Assembly: GCA_964632795.1 (NCBI GenBank)
Contig: CAZWEZ010000014.1
Location: 1-49,484 of the forward strand
Direction: 5' to 3'
Source: CAZWEZ01 sp964632795
GTDB taxonomy: Bacteria; Pseudomonadota; Alphaproteobacteria; Rhodospirillales; 2-02-FULL-58-16
DNA: 49,484 nucleotides
Shown here: piece by piece, positions 7,492 to 16,753 of the stretch
How positions within the stretch are numbered: the first letter of the stretch is position 1
How the letters are laid out: each line of letters begins with the position of its first letter
Notes under the pieces: generated by a model
Databases searched by the model: none
What the model saw: only the letters and a program-made list of their open reading frames with translations
Told to the model about the DNA's origin: nothing
Made by a program: the position numbers and the translations under genes

Positions 7492-8643
7492 TCAATAGGA
7501 GCGGGGCAGGCCGAGGACGTGTTCGGCGAGGTAGGCCAGGATCAGGTTGGTCGATATCGGGGCGATCCGGTAGAGCCGGGTCTCGCGGAACTTGCGCTCG
7601 ACGTCGTATTCCTCGGCGAAGCCGTAACCGCCGAAGGTCTGCAGGCACATGTCGGCGGCCTGCCACGAGGCCTCGCTGGCCAGCAGCTTGGCCATGTTGG
7701 CCTCGGCGCCGGCCGGCTGGCCGGCGTCGAACAGCCCGGCCGCCTTGACCACCATCAGGTCGGCCGCCTCGCAGGCGGCGTGGGCGCGGGCGATGGGGAA
7801 CTGGATGCCCTGGTTCTTGCCGATGGGGCGCCCGAACACCACCCGCTGGCGGGCGTAGTCGCAGGCCTTGGCGATGAACCAGCGGGCGTCGCCGATGCAT
7901 TCGGCTCCGATCAGGATGCGTTCGGCGTTCATCCCGTCGAGGATGTAGCGGAAGCCCCGGCCTTCCTCGCCGATCAGGCTGTCGGCCGGGATCCTGAGGT
8001 GGTCGAAGAAGACCTCGGTGGAATGGTGGTTGATCATCGCCCGGATCGGCCGGATGGTCAGCCCGTGGCCGAGCGCCTGGCGCATGTCGAGGAGGAACAC
8101 GCTCATCCCCTGGTGGGGCTTGTCGACCTCCTCGCGCGGCGTGGTGCGGGCCAGCAGCAGCATCAGGTCGGAATGCTCGGCGCGCGAGATCCACACCTTC
8201 TGGCCGTTGACCAGGTAGTCGTCGCCGTCGCGCACGGCGGTGGTCTTGATGCGGGTGGTGTCGGTGCCGCTGGTCGGCTCGGTGACCGCGAAGGCCTGGA
8301 GGCGCAACTCGCCGGCCGCGATCTTGGGCAGGTAGGCGGCCTTCTGGGCCTCGGAGCCGTGGCGCAGCAGGGTCCCCATGATGTACATCTGGGCGTGGCA
8401 GGGGGCGCCGTTGCAGCCCTCGGCGTGGACCTCGCCGAGGATCGCCGCGGCCGCCGCGACGCCCAGCCCGCTGCCGCCGTACTGCTCGGGGATCAGGGCG
8501 CCCAGGAACCCGGCCTCGGTCATCGCCTGAACGAAGTCGCTGGGGTAGGCGCGCTCGGCGTCCAGCCGACGCCAGTACTCGCCGGGGAAGCCGGCGCACA
8601 GCGCCCGCACCGAGGCCCGGATGTCTTCGAAGGTTTCGGTCAT
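7492..8643 (-). CDS. Acyl-CoA dehydrogenase
   Basis: A 383-residue FAD enzyme with the ACAD three-domain order: N-terminal helices (LIPEQYGGSGLG), beta domain (AFAVTEPTSGTDTTRIKTTA and VNGQKVWIS), C-terminal helices (RVVFGRPIGKNQGIQFPIA, QTFGGYGFAEEYDVERKFRETRLYRI). The usual catalytic Glu of the Y-x-x-Y-E-G-T motif is missing: the sequence continues YRIAPISTN. Glu241 in GMNAERILIG is at the place where isovaleryl-CoA dehydrogenase keeps its base, so it may substitute. First gene of a three-gene operon; the divergent methyltransferase starts 72 bases away, so both promoters share that short gap. The chain length or branching of the substrate is not readable. Confidence 0.9.
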   Translation of the reverse strand: MTETFEDIRASVRALCAGFPGEYWRRLDAERAYPSDFVQAMTEAGFLGALIPEQYGGSGLGVAAAAAILGEVHAEGCNGAPCHAQMYIMGTLLRHGSEAQKAAYLPKIAAGELRLQAFAVTEPTSGTDTTRIKTTAVRDGDDYLVNGQKVWISRAEHSDLMLLLARTTPREEVDKPHQGMSVFLLDMRQALGHGLTIRPIRAMINHHSTEVFFDHLRIPADSLIGEEGRGFRYILDGMNAERILIGAECIGDARWFIAKACDYARQRVVFGRPIGKNQGIQFPIARAHAACEAADLMVVKAAGLFDAGQPAGAEANMAKLLASEASWQAADMCLQTFGGYGFAEEYDVERKFRETRLYRIAPISTNLILAYLAEHVLGLPRSY

Positions 8644-8715
8644 CTTCGGTATCCGCTACATAGTGGTTTCGGCAGGCTAGCGGAGCCGGCTCGAAGTAAC
8701 CAGATCGAAGGCGCC

Positions 8716-9396
8716 ATGAGACGGGAAAACAACCAAGTCCTTCCCGAAACCCTGGAGTTGGCGGGCAAGCGGGTCATCGACGTCGGCTGCGGCGACGGCG
8801 CCCTGGTCCGCCTGATGACCCGCCACGGGGCGCGGGTGAGCGGCGTCGAATGCAGCCGGGAAATGCTGGCCACGGCGCGGGCCGCCGAGCCGGCGGGCGA
8901 GGAGACCTACCTCGAGGGCGTCGGCGAGCGGCTGCCCTTCGCCGAGGCCTCAGTGGACATCGTGGTTTACTTCAACAGCCTCCACCACGTGGCGGTGGAG
9001 AGCCAGCCCGAGGCGCTGCGCGAGGCGGCCAGGGTGCTGGTCTCCGGCGGCCTGCTCTACGTCTCCGAGCCGCTCGCCGAGGGTCCCCATTTCCGGCTGA
9101 TGAAACCGGTCATCGACGAGACCCGGGTCCGCGCCCGCGCCTACCGGGCGCTCGGGGAGGCGCCGGACGACGCCGGCCTGGTCGAGGTCCGGGAATTCTC
9201 CTACGTCCACCCCGCCCGCCACCGCGACTACGAGGCCTACCGCGACCGGGTGTGCGCCATCAACCCGCAGTGCCGGGCGGTCTTCGAGGAACTGGACGCC
9301 GAGATGCGTGCCGCCTTCGAGCGCCTCGGCAGGAAGACCGAAAAGGGCTTCGAGTTCGACCAGCCGATGCGGGTCAACCTGCTGCGCAAGGGCTAG
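8716..9396 (+). CDS. Class I SAM-dependent methyltransferase
   Basis: The 226-residue product has a Rossmann-type methyltransferase core: motif I VIDVGCGDGALVRLM at about residues 20-34, acidic strand end VSGVECSREM, ERLPFAEASVDIVVYFNSLHHV for motif II and post-motifs, and AARVLVSGGLLYVSEP. It belongs to the Methyltransf_11 group (UbiE-like), whose acceptors vary too widely to name one. The ATG at 8716 has GAAGG upstream. The gene is convergent with the DUF1223 gene, the stops being 11 bases apart, and divergent from the acyl-CoA operon. Confidence 0.8.
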   Translation: MRRENNQVLPETLELAGKRVIDVGCGDGALVRLMTRHGARVSGVECSREMLATARAAEPAGEETYLEGVGERLPFAEASVDIVVYFNSLHHVAVESQPEALREAARVLVSGGLLYVSEPLAEGPHFRLMKPVIDETRVRARAYRALGEAPDDAGLVEVREFSYVHPARHRDYEAYRDRVCAINPQCRAVFEELDAEMRAAFERLGRKTEKGFEFDQPMRVNLLRKG

Positions 9397-9407
9397 CCGA
9401 AAGCGGC

Positions 9408-10124
9408 TCAGCGCAGGGTCATCCTGGCGGCGCCGAGGATTTCGCCGCTGTCGTTCGATTGGACGAGGACGGCGCAGCCGTCGGGGTCCGCGGCGCTCAA
9501 GAACTGCAGGGGAATGGGGATTTCAATGGCCTTGCCCCGCCAGGCGCCGATCCGTTCCATCCGCCGCACCACGTTGTAATTGCTCAGGGTCAGGCCCTCG
9601 TTCTCGCCGCCGCGGATGGTGGTGGTGTGCCTTGAGTCGTAGGCCACCAACAGCACCTCGGCGTCGGCCACCGGACCGTCGGGGACGTGCACCACCAGCC
9701 GGTCGTCCTGGTGGCGCAGGGTGACCTCCAGGCGATCCCTGTTGTGGTGGCGGACGATCCGCGAGAGCACCGCCGGACGGTCCGAGCCGACGGCCTGGTC
9801 GATGCCCTGGATCACCATCTGCGGGGTGTAGACGTAGCGGACGCCGAGCCGCTCGACGTAGCGCTTCTGGCGCCGGGTGTTGGCGGGGCTGGCGAAGCGG
9901 TCCTTCCAGCCGATGTAGTCCCAGTAATCGACGTGGAACGACAGCGCCAGGACATCCTGGCGCCGGGCCAGCTCGCCGAGCAAGGCGTCGGCCGGGGGAC
10001 AGGCCGAACAGGCCTGGGAGGTGAACAGCTCGACCACCGTCAACCCCGACTCGGCGGCGGCCGGGAAAACCGGCGCCAGGAAGAGCACGGTGGCCGCCAA
10101 CAGCCGTTTCAGGTTGCCGAACAT
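9408..10124 (-). CDS. Secreted DUF1223 thioredoxin-fold protein
   Basis: A 238-residue protein with a signal peptide (residues 7-24, cleavage near PAAAES) and the DUF1223 domain. It opens with VVELFTSQACSACPPADALLGEL, with Cys39 and Cys42 in a CxxC-like pair, then LSFHVDYWDYIGWKDRFASP, VYTPQMVIQGID and a beta-rich C-terminal part. The function of DUF1223 is not established; the thioredoxin-like fold and two cysteines suggest a periplasmic redox role. The gene is read in the same direction as acnA, and in many alphaproteobacteria a DUF1223 gene lies directly downstream of acnA. Here the acnA 3'-end fragment at 10194-10260 lies just upstream, so this was probably acnA's original neighbour. Confidence 0.85.
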   Translation of the reverse strand: MFGNLKRLLAATVLFLAPVFPAAAESGLTVVELFTSQACSACPPADALLGELARRQDVLALSFHVDYWDYIGWKDRFASPANTRRQKRYVERLGVRYVYTPQMVIQGIDQAVGSDRPAVLSRIVRHHNRDRLEVTLRHQDDRLVVHVPDGPVADAEVLLVAYDSRHTTTIRGGENEGLTLSNYNVVRRMERIGAWRGKAIEIPIPLQFLSAADPDGCAVLVQSNDSGEILGAARMTLR

Positions 10125-10193
10125 TCTTCAGGGTATACGGCCCGGCGCCCCTGGCGGCCAATCAAGGCTGATCACATGGCGGTGAGGGGACAC

Positions 10194-10260
10194 TACCCCT
10201 TCTTGAGGTTCCCCATCACGTAATGCAGGATGCCCCCGGCCGTGTAGTATTCGGCCTCGT
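10194..10260 (-). pseudogene. Displaced 3' end of aconitase acnA
   Basis: These 67 bases match 10980-11046, the true end of acnA, at 63 positions. Read on the minus strand they encode EAEYYTAGGILHYVMGNLKKG and then TAG, versus EAEYYKAGGILHYVMGNLKRG and TAA in the intact gene. It is thus about 21 codons of an aconitase C-terminus plus its stop, with no start. Its place next to the DUF1223 gene suggests it is the native tail of acnA, cut off when the segment 10261-10979 arrived with another tail. Four substitutions (two changing amino acids) show the copies are not a recent tandem duplication. Confidence 0.85.
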
Positions 10261-10270
10261 GGGGAAGGTT

Positions 10271-10341
10271 GGGGTCAGGTCTTGCGTTGCCATATTTTTC
10301 ATTGTGATTCCTCTTGATGTGGCAATGCAAGACCTGACCCT
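10271..10341 (+). repeat. REP-like inverted repeat (GGGTCAGGTCTTGC type)
   Basis: The arms are 10271-10292 and 10320-10341, 22 bases each, complementary at 20 positions (GGGTCAGGTCTTGC / GCAAGACCTGACCC at the outer ends), with a 27-base AT-rich loop. Sequences with these ends are common intergenic repeats in proteobacteria and are often linked to Y1-type REP transposases; no transposase is present here. It lies at the junction between the displaced acnA tail and the inserted DNA, downstream of the nuclease-like gene, where it could also act as a transcription stop or mRNA-stabilising hairpin. Confidence 0.75.
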
Positions 10342-10435
10342 ATGACCCCTTGCCAGCGGCCCAGCGACAAAGAGAGCGAAGAAGCACAATGGCTCGCGGA
10401 GTTGGCGGAAAGAAAATTTAGAAGGAAATCACCTG
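10342..10435. other. Short inserted segment with no recognised gene
   Basis: Between the inverted repeat and the stop of the nuclease-like gene. A 39-codon plus-strand frame (10342-10461, ATG to TAA) reads MTPCQRPSDKESEEAQWLAE and on through a basic KFRRK segment. Its composition is protein-like but it overlaps the 3' end of the opposite gene and has no ribosome-binding site, so it may be the relic of an older gene carried with the insertion. Confidence 0.25.
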
Positions 10436-10933
10436 CTAGCGATTGGTCAAGTCAGACGTAACTCGGGCATCTTGTCGGTCGATTGCGAATTTTTCGTAAT
10501 CAAACGTTTTCTCAGGGGTCATCGGGATTAGTAATGGATTCTCTAAGTCCCTGAGCAGACCGAAGTAGGCTGAATACCTCCCACGTTCGGGTTCAATCGC
10601 AATGGTAATCCACGCCGCTATACCTCTTCGATTCGCCGCAATTCTGTGCATCTCCTTTATTTTTTGCATTCTTTCAGGCTTTTTCCCCGAAGATACAACA
10701 TTGTAATAGGGGTTTATTTCCCCGACAGCATTCAATCTGTTCCTTGTTTTTATACTTATCAGGTAAGTCTTGTCGCCGAGCGTAGCTTGCAAATCGAAGT
10801 CCGGGTTGTTCGTCCTCTCATAATTGAGGTCCCTTACGTCTTCTGCCCCCTGCTCAGTTAGCAACTCGATCGCCAATTCTTGACCGAGTTCACCAATTCG
10901 CCGAGTTCGTTCGCGATTCTTCAAGGTCATCAC
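10436..10933 (-). CDS. Putative PD-(D/E)XK nuclease-like protein in the acnA insertion
   Basis: The 165-residue protein has no close family I can name. Its pattern fits a PD-(D/E)XK nuclease core: an N-terminal helix with Glu (IGELGQELAIELL, residues 13-25), a strand NPDFDLQA with Asp45/Asp47, then TYLISIKTRN with Ser60-Ile-Lys62 in the (D/E)xK position (the acidic residue is replaced by Ser). This is typical of restriction-like and homing-type enzymes, but inactive relatives exist. GC content and codon use are clearly lower than in all neighbours, indicating transfer. GTG 10933 or ATG 10930 are possible starts, with AAGGGGA upstream. It begins 46 bases after the acnA stop on the same strand, so it may be read through from acnA. 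Confidence 0.55.
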   Translation of the reverse strand: MMTLKNRERTRRIGELGQELAIELLTEQGAEDVRDLNYERTNNPDFDLQATLGDKTYLISIKTRNRLNAVGEINPYYNVVSSGKKPERMQKIKEMHRIAANRRGIAAWITIAIEPERGRYSAYFGLLRDLENPLLIPMTPEKTFDYEKFAIDRQDARVTSDLTNR

Positions 10934-10978
10934 CGAGAGTCCCCTTATTTCCTTAAATCGTGCCTCGCAGTCTAAAGG

Positions 10979-13651
<2,673 letters not shown>

Positions 13652-13764
13652 GCGTTTCTCCCTGGTTCGAATCGGCGCGGCGTTGGGGGCAAGGCTACAC
13701 CATACTTGGCGGGCGCTGTCCAGCTTTCCAAGCCCGGCATAATATCGCCACATTCATGGTCTCA

Positions 13765-13770
13765 TATAAT
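13765..13770 (+). promoter_or_regulatory. -10 element of candidate sRNA
   Basis: A perfect TATAAT at 13765-13770, placing a start near 13777. No good -35 match is seen at the usual distance, so an activator or an extended element may be needed. It lies 114 bases upstream of acnA on the opposite strand. Confidence 0.45.
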
Positions 13771-13776
13771 CCGCCA

Positions 13777-13884
13777 GAGACCCTCTATCGTACCCAGCCA
13801 GAGACCCCCCTCTCTGGCCCTCCTACACCGGCAATAATTGCCGGAAACCTTCGGCCGGGACCTTCGGGTCCCGGCCATTTTTTT
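13777..13884 (+). ncRNA. Candidate three-hairpin small RNA with C-rich loop
   Basis: About 108 bases between a TATAAT box and a very strong intrinsic terminator, with no reading frame. Three clean hairpins are seen. Hairpin 1 is 13798-13817: stem CCAGAGA/TCTCTGG with a loop of six C. Hairpin 2 is 13828-13844: CCGGCAA/TTGCCGG with a three-base loop. Hairpin 3 is the terminator. The sequence CCAGAGACCC occurs twice (13774 and 13798), so two alternative pairings with TCTCTGG are possible. C-rich loops that can pair with Shine-Dalgarno sequences are typical of several alphaproteobacterial sRNA families, but I do not recognise this one. It could instead be a leader of the ccm operon that ends prematurely (attenuator). 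Confidence 0.6.
13853..13884 (+). terminator. Strong intrinsic terminator (UUCG loop)
   Basis: A perfect 10-bp stem GGCCGGGACC / GGTCCCGGCC (13853-13862 and 13867-13876) closed by a TTCG tetraloop and followed by A then seven T. It works on the plus strand only. There is no plus-strand coding gene upstream, so it must end an RNA that starts between acnA and here. Confidence 0.9.
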
Positions 13885-14004
13885 GTGTATTTGCCAAGGA
13901 CCATGGCTGGAACGGGCCCTGGCGGCGGCGGCGCTTCTTTTTTCGGCGGCGCTGCGTTACCTTGCCCATACACCGCCTCGACGTTGCCTTCGGATGGAAC
14001 CCCG

Positions 14005-14652
14005 ATGACGCTTTTTTCCGGTCGAGACCTGGTCTGCATCAGGGGTGAGAGGTGCGTGTTCGACGGTCTCGACTTCGCGCTCGAGGGCGGCGGGGCGCTG
14101 GTCCTCGGCGGCCCCAACGGCAGCGGCAAGTCGAGCCTGTTGCGCCTGATGGCGGGACTGTCGCGGCCCGCCGAGGGAACCCTCGACTGGGACGGCGAGG
14201 AGATCGTCGAGAACCCCGAGGCCCACAACGCCCGCCTCCACTACGTGGGCCACCAAGACGCCGTCAAGCCGGTGCTGAGCGTCGCCGAGAACCTCGACTT
14301 CTGGGCCGCGCAGAGAACCCCGGGCGACGGCTTCGGGGTCGCCCCGGCGCTCGGGGCGCTGGCCATCGCCCATCTCGCCGAGGTCCCCGGGCGGTTCCTG
14401 TCGGCGGGCCAGAAGCGGCGGCTCAACCTGGCCCGCATCCTCGCCGCGCCGGCCCCGCTGTGGCTCCTCGACGAGCCGACCACGGGGCTCGATTCGGAGG
14501 CCACCGCCAGCCTCGAGGCGGCCATCGCCCGCCACCGCGCCGGCGGCGGCATGGTGGTGGTGGCGACCCATGTCGAGATGTCCCTGGACGGGGCGGGGAA
14601 GCTGGACCTGGCCCGCTTCGCCGGCTCCCGGCAGAGGGCGGGCGCGCCGTGA
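14005..14652 (+). CDS. ccmA: Haem exporter ATP-binding subunit CcmA
   Basis: A 215-residue ABC ATPase of the CcmABCD complex, which releases holo-CcmE for System I cytochrome c maturation. Walker A is GGPNGSGKSSLLRL (about residues 36-49), the Q-loop region VGHQDAVKP, signature LSAGQKRRLNLARIL, Walker B LWLLDEPTTGLD and switch His in VATH. The length is that of typical CcmA. The ATG at 14005 begins at the usual family position (MTLFSGRDLVCIRG); longer upstream frames run through the sRNA terminator and are rejected. It is the first gene of an unbroken ccmABCDEFGHI operon, and its stop overlaps the GTG of ccmB. Confidence 0.95.
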   Translation: MTLFSGRDLVCIRGERCVFDGLDFALEGGGALVLGGPNGSGKSSLLRLMAGLSRPAEGTLDWDGEEIVENPEAHNARLHYVGHQDAVKPVLSVAENLDFWAAQRTPGDGFGVAPALGALAIAHLAEVPGRFLSAGQKRRLNLARILAAPAPLWLLDEPTTGLDSEATASLEAAIARHRAGGGMVVVATHVEMSLDGAGKLDLARFAGSRQRAGAP

Positions 14653-15314
14653 ACCGGTTCCTCCACATCATCCGCCGCGACCTCCGCCTGGCCTTCAGGC
14701 AGGGCATGGACAGCTCCATGGTGGTGGCCTTCTTCGTCCTCGCCGTGGTCTTGTTCCCCTTAGGGGTCGGCCCCGAGACCAACATCCTGGCCCGCATCGC
14801 CTCGGGCGTCATCTGGGTGGCGGCGCTGCTGGCCTCCATGTTGTCCCTGGAGCGGCTGTACCAGGTCGACTACGACGACGGCAGCCTGGAGCTGTTGGCG
14901 CTGGCGCCGATGCCCCTGGAGACGGTTGTGGCGGCCAAGGTGATCGCCCACTGGCTGACCACCGGGCTGCCGCTGATCGTCGCCGCGCCGCTGCTGGCGG
15001 TACTGTTGCACATGGACGGCTCCGGCTTCGCGGCGCTGATCGCCGCCCTCGCCCTGGGGACCCCGACCCTGAGCCTGATCGGTTCCGTCGGGGCGGCGCT
15101 GATCCTCGGTTCGCGGCGCGGCGGGGTGCTGTTGTCGCTGCTCGTGCTGCCGCTCTACATCCCGGTCCTGATCTTCGGGGTCGGGGCCGTCGAGGCGGCG
15201 CTCGGCGACTTGACCGTGCGCCCCCACCTGCTGATCCTGAGCGGCCTGCTGGTGGGGGCCCTGGCGCTGTGTCCGTGGGCCTCGGCGGCGGCCCTCAGGC
15301 AGGCCCTGGAATAG
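14649..15314 (+). CDS. ccmB: Haem exporter membrane subunit CcmB
   Basis: A 221-residue, six-helix integral membrane protein that pairs with CcmA. Typical features are the N-terminal RRDLRLAFRQGMDS, the SLERLYQVDYDDGSLELLALAPMPLE loop and the hydrophobic helices through GTPTLSLIGSVGAALILGSRRGG. It starts with GTG at 14649 in a GTGA overlap with ccmA, so translation is coupled. It ends 76 bases before ccmC; that gap contains a run of C (about 15364-15375) and no clear terminator. Confidence 0.93.
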   Translation: MNRFLHIIRRDLRLAFRQGMDSSMVVAFFVLAVVLFPLGVGPETNILARIASGVIWVAALLASMLSLERLYQVDYDDGSLELLALAPMPLETVVAAKVIAHWLTTGLPLIVAAPLLAVLLHMDGSGFAALIAALALGTPTLSLIGSVGAALILGSRRGGVLLSLLVLPLYIPVLIFGVGAVEAALGDLTVRPHLLILSGLLVGALALCPWASAAALRQALE

Positions 15315-15390
15315 TCGTAAAGACCACTGGAAAACGGCGCCCCCAGGGTATAGAAGACGTTTCTCCCCCCCCCTGAGCGTCGGTTAGATC

Positions 15391-16113
15391 ATGTTGCAGC
15401 GATTCGCCAATCCCAACCGGTTCATGCGCCTGAGCGCCGCGGTCCTGCCGTGGAGCGCCGGGCTGACCCTGATCCTGCTGGTCCCGGGACTTTACCTGGG
15501 GCTGTTCGTCGCCCCCCCCGACTACATCCAGGGCGAAAGCGCGCGCATCATGTACGTCCACGTGCCGGCCGCCTGGATGGCCCTGTTCTGCTACGCCGGG
15601 ATGGCGGTGGCCGCCGCCGTGGGCCTGATCTGGAAGCACCCGCTGGCCGACCTGGTGGCCAAGTCGAGCGCCCCCATCGGCGCCTGTTTCACCTTCCTCG
15701 CCCTGGTTACCGGCTCGCTGTGGGGCAAGCCGACGTGGGGTACCTGGTGGGTGTGGGACGCCCGGCTGACCTCGATGCTGATCCTGTTCTTCCTCTATCT
15801 CGGCTACATCGCCCTCAACAACGCCTTCGACGACCCGGCGCGCGGCGCCAAGTCGTCCAACATCCTGGCCGTGGTCGGCTTCGTCAACGTGCCGATCATC
15901 AAGTTCTCGGTCGACTGGTGGAACAGCCTGCACCAGCAGACCAGCGTCTTCAAAGCCGAAGGCCCGTCGATCGATCCCGCCATGCTGTGGCCGCTGTTGT
16001 TAATGAGCCTCGCCTACACCACCTATTACGTCTGGGTGCTGCTGTTGCGGATCCGCGGCGAGATCATCGCCGCCAAGATCCGCGCCATCCGCATCCGCCA
16101 GGTCCACGGGTAG
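15391..16113 (+). CDS. ccmC: Haem-handling membrane protein CcmC
   Basis: A 240-residue, six-helix membrane protein with the tryptophan-rich WWD domain (GTWWVWDARLTS near residues 115-126) and flanking histidines, including YVHVPAAWMAL. CcmC presents haem on the periplasmic side to CcmE and forms the covalent haem-CcmE link together with CcmD. All family landmarks are in order (PWSAGLTLILL, SLWGKPTWGTWW, SVDWWNSLHQ). It starts with ATG at 15391 and is followed after 6 bases by ccmD. Confidence 0.95.
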   Translation: MLQRFANPNRFMRLSAAVLPWSAGLTLILLVPGLYLGLFVAPPDYIQGESARIMYVHVPAAWMALFCYAGMAVAAAVGLIWKHPLADLVAKSSAPIGACFTFLALVTGSLWGKPTWGTWWVWDARLTSMLILFFLYLGYIALNNAFDDPARGAKSSNILAVVGFVNVPIIKFSVDWWNSLHQQTSVFKAEGPSIDPAMLWPLLLMSLAYTTYYVWVLLLRIRGEIIAAKIRAIRIRQVHG

Positions 16114-16119
16114 GTTATC

Positions 16120-16308
16120 ATGGAAACCATAGCCACATTCCTCGCCATGGACGGCAAAGGCGTCTTCATATGGCCGAGTTACGCGCTGAGCGCGCTGGTC
16201 TTGGGCTGGCTGCTGGTCGCCAGCATCCGCTTCCAGAGGTCGACCCGGGCGGCGTTGGAGGACCTGCAAACGGCGGCCGGGGAGAGCGACGGTGAAACGC
16301 AAGCATAA
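16120..16308 (+). CDS. ccmD: Small haem exporter subunit CcmD
   Basis: A 62-residue protein with one membrane helix (FIWPSYALSALVLGWLLVASI) followed by a charged cytoplasmic tail, as in CcmD. CcmD is needed for release of holo-CcmE from the CcmABC complex. The motif V-F-I-W-P-S-Y-A is characteristic. It overlaps ccmE by 17 bases. The short length makes this gene easy to miss, but position and sequence agree. Confidence 0.92.
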   Translation: METIATFLAMDGKGVFIWPSYALSALVLGWLLVASIRFQRSTRAALEDLQTAAGESDGETQA

Positions 16309-16753
16309 ACGGCTGACCTTCCTCTTCATCGCCATGCTGCTGGTCGCCGCCGCCGCCGCCCTGATCCTGGCCGCCTTCGAGGACAGCATCGTCTTCTTCC
16401 ACAGCCCCACCGACATCCTGGCCAAGAACCCGCCGCCCGAGCGCCGGCTCAGGATCGGCGGCCTGGTCGAGGAGGGCAGCGTCGACAAGGCCGCCGGCGC
16501 GGTGGTCACCTTCCGCATCACCGACTTGGCCAACACGGTGGACGTGACCTACCGCGGGTTACTGCCCGACCTGTTCCGCGAGGGCCAGGGGGTGGTCGCC
16601 GAGGGCCACCTCGAGGATGGCGTGTTCCACGCCGACGAGGTGCTGGCCAAGCACGACGAGACCTACATGCCGCCCGAGGTCGCCGACGCCCTCAAGAAGT
16701 CCGGCCAGTGGCAGGAGATGGGCAAAACCATGAAGGAGCAGACCTCCCGGTGA
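16292..16753 (+). CDS. ccmE: Haem chaperone CcmE
   Basis: A 153-residue periplasmic protein held by an N-terminal signal anchor (residues 8-29), with an OB-fold beta barrel. The haem-binding histidine is His121 in LAKHDETYMPPEV, the invariant HxxxY motif, which binds haem covalently before passing it to CcmF/H. RRLRIGGLVEEGSV and VTFRITDLANTVDVTYRGLLPDLFREGQG are diagnostic. The start is GTG at 16292 inside the end of ccmD; the stop overlaps the GTG of ccmF. Confidence 0.95.
   Translation: MKRKHKRLTFLFIAMLLVAAAAALILAAFEDSIVFFHSPTDILAKNPPPERRLRIGGLVEEGSVDKAAGAVVTFRITDLANTVDVTYRGLLPDLFREGQGVVAEGHLEDGVFHADEVLAKHDETYMPPEVADALKKSGQWQEMGKTMKEQTSR

Noticed and set aside
6601..9396. 931-residue plus-strand open frame
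   Set aside because: It is a shadow of the minus-strand acyl-CoA operon; only its last part, from 8716, is a real gene (methyltransferase). The rest is Gly/Arg/Val-rich without any family pattern.
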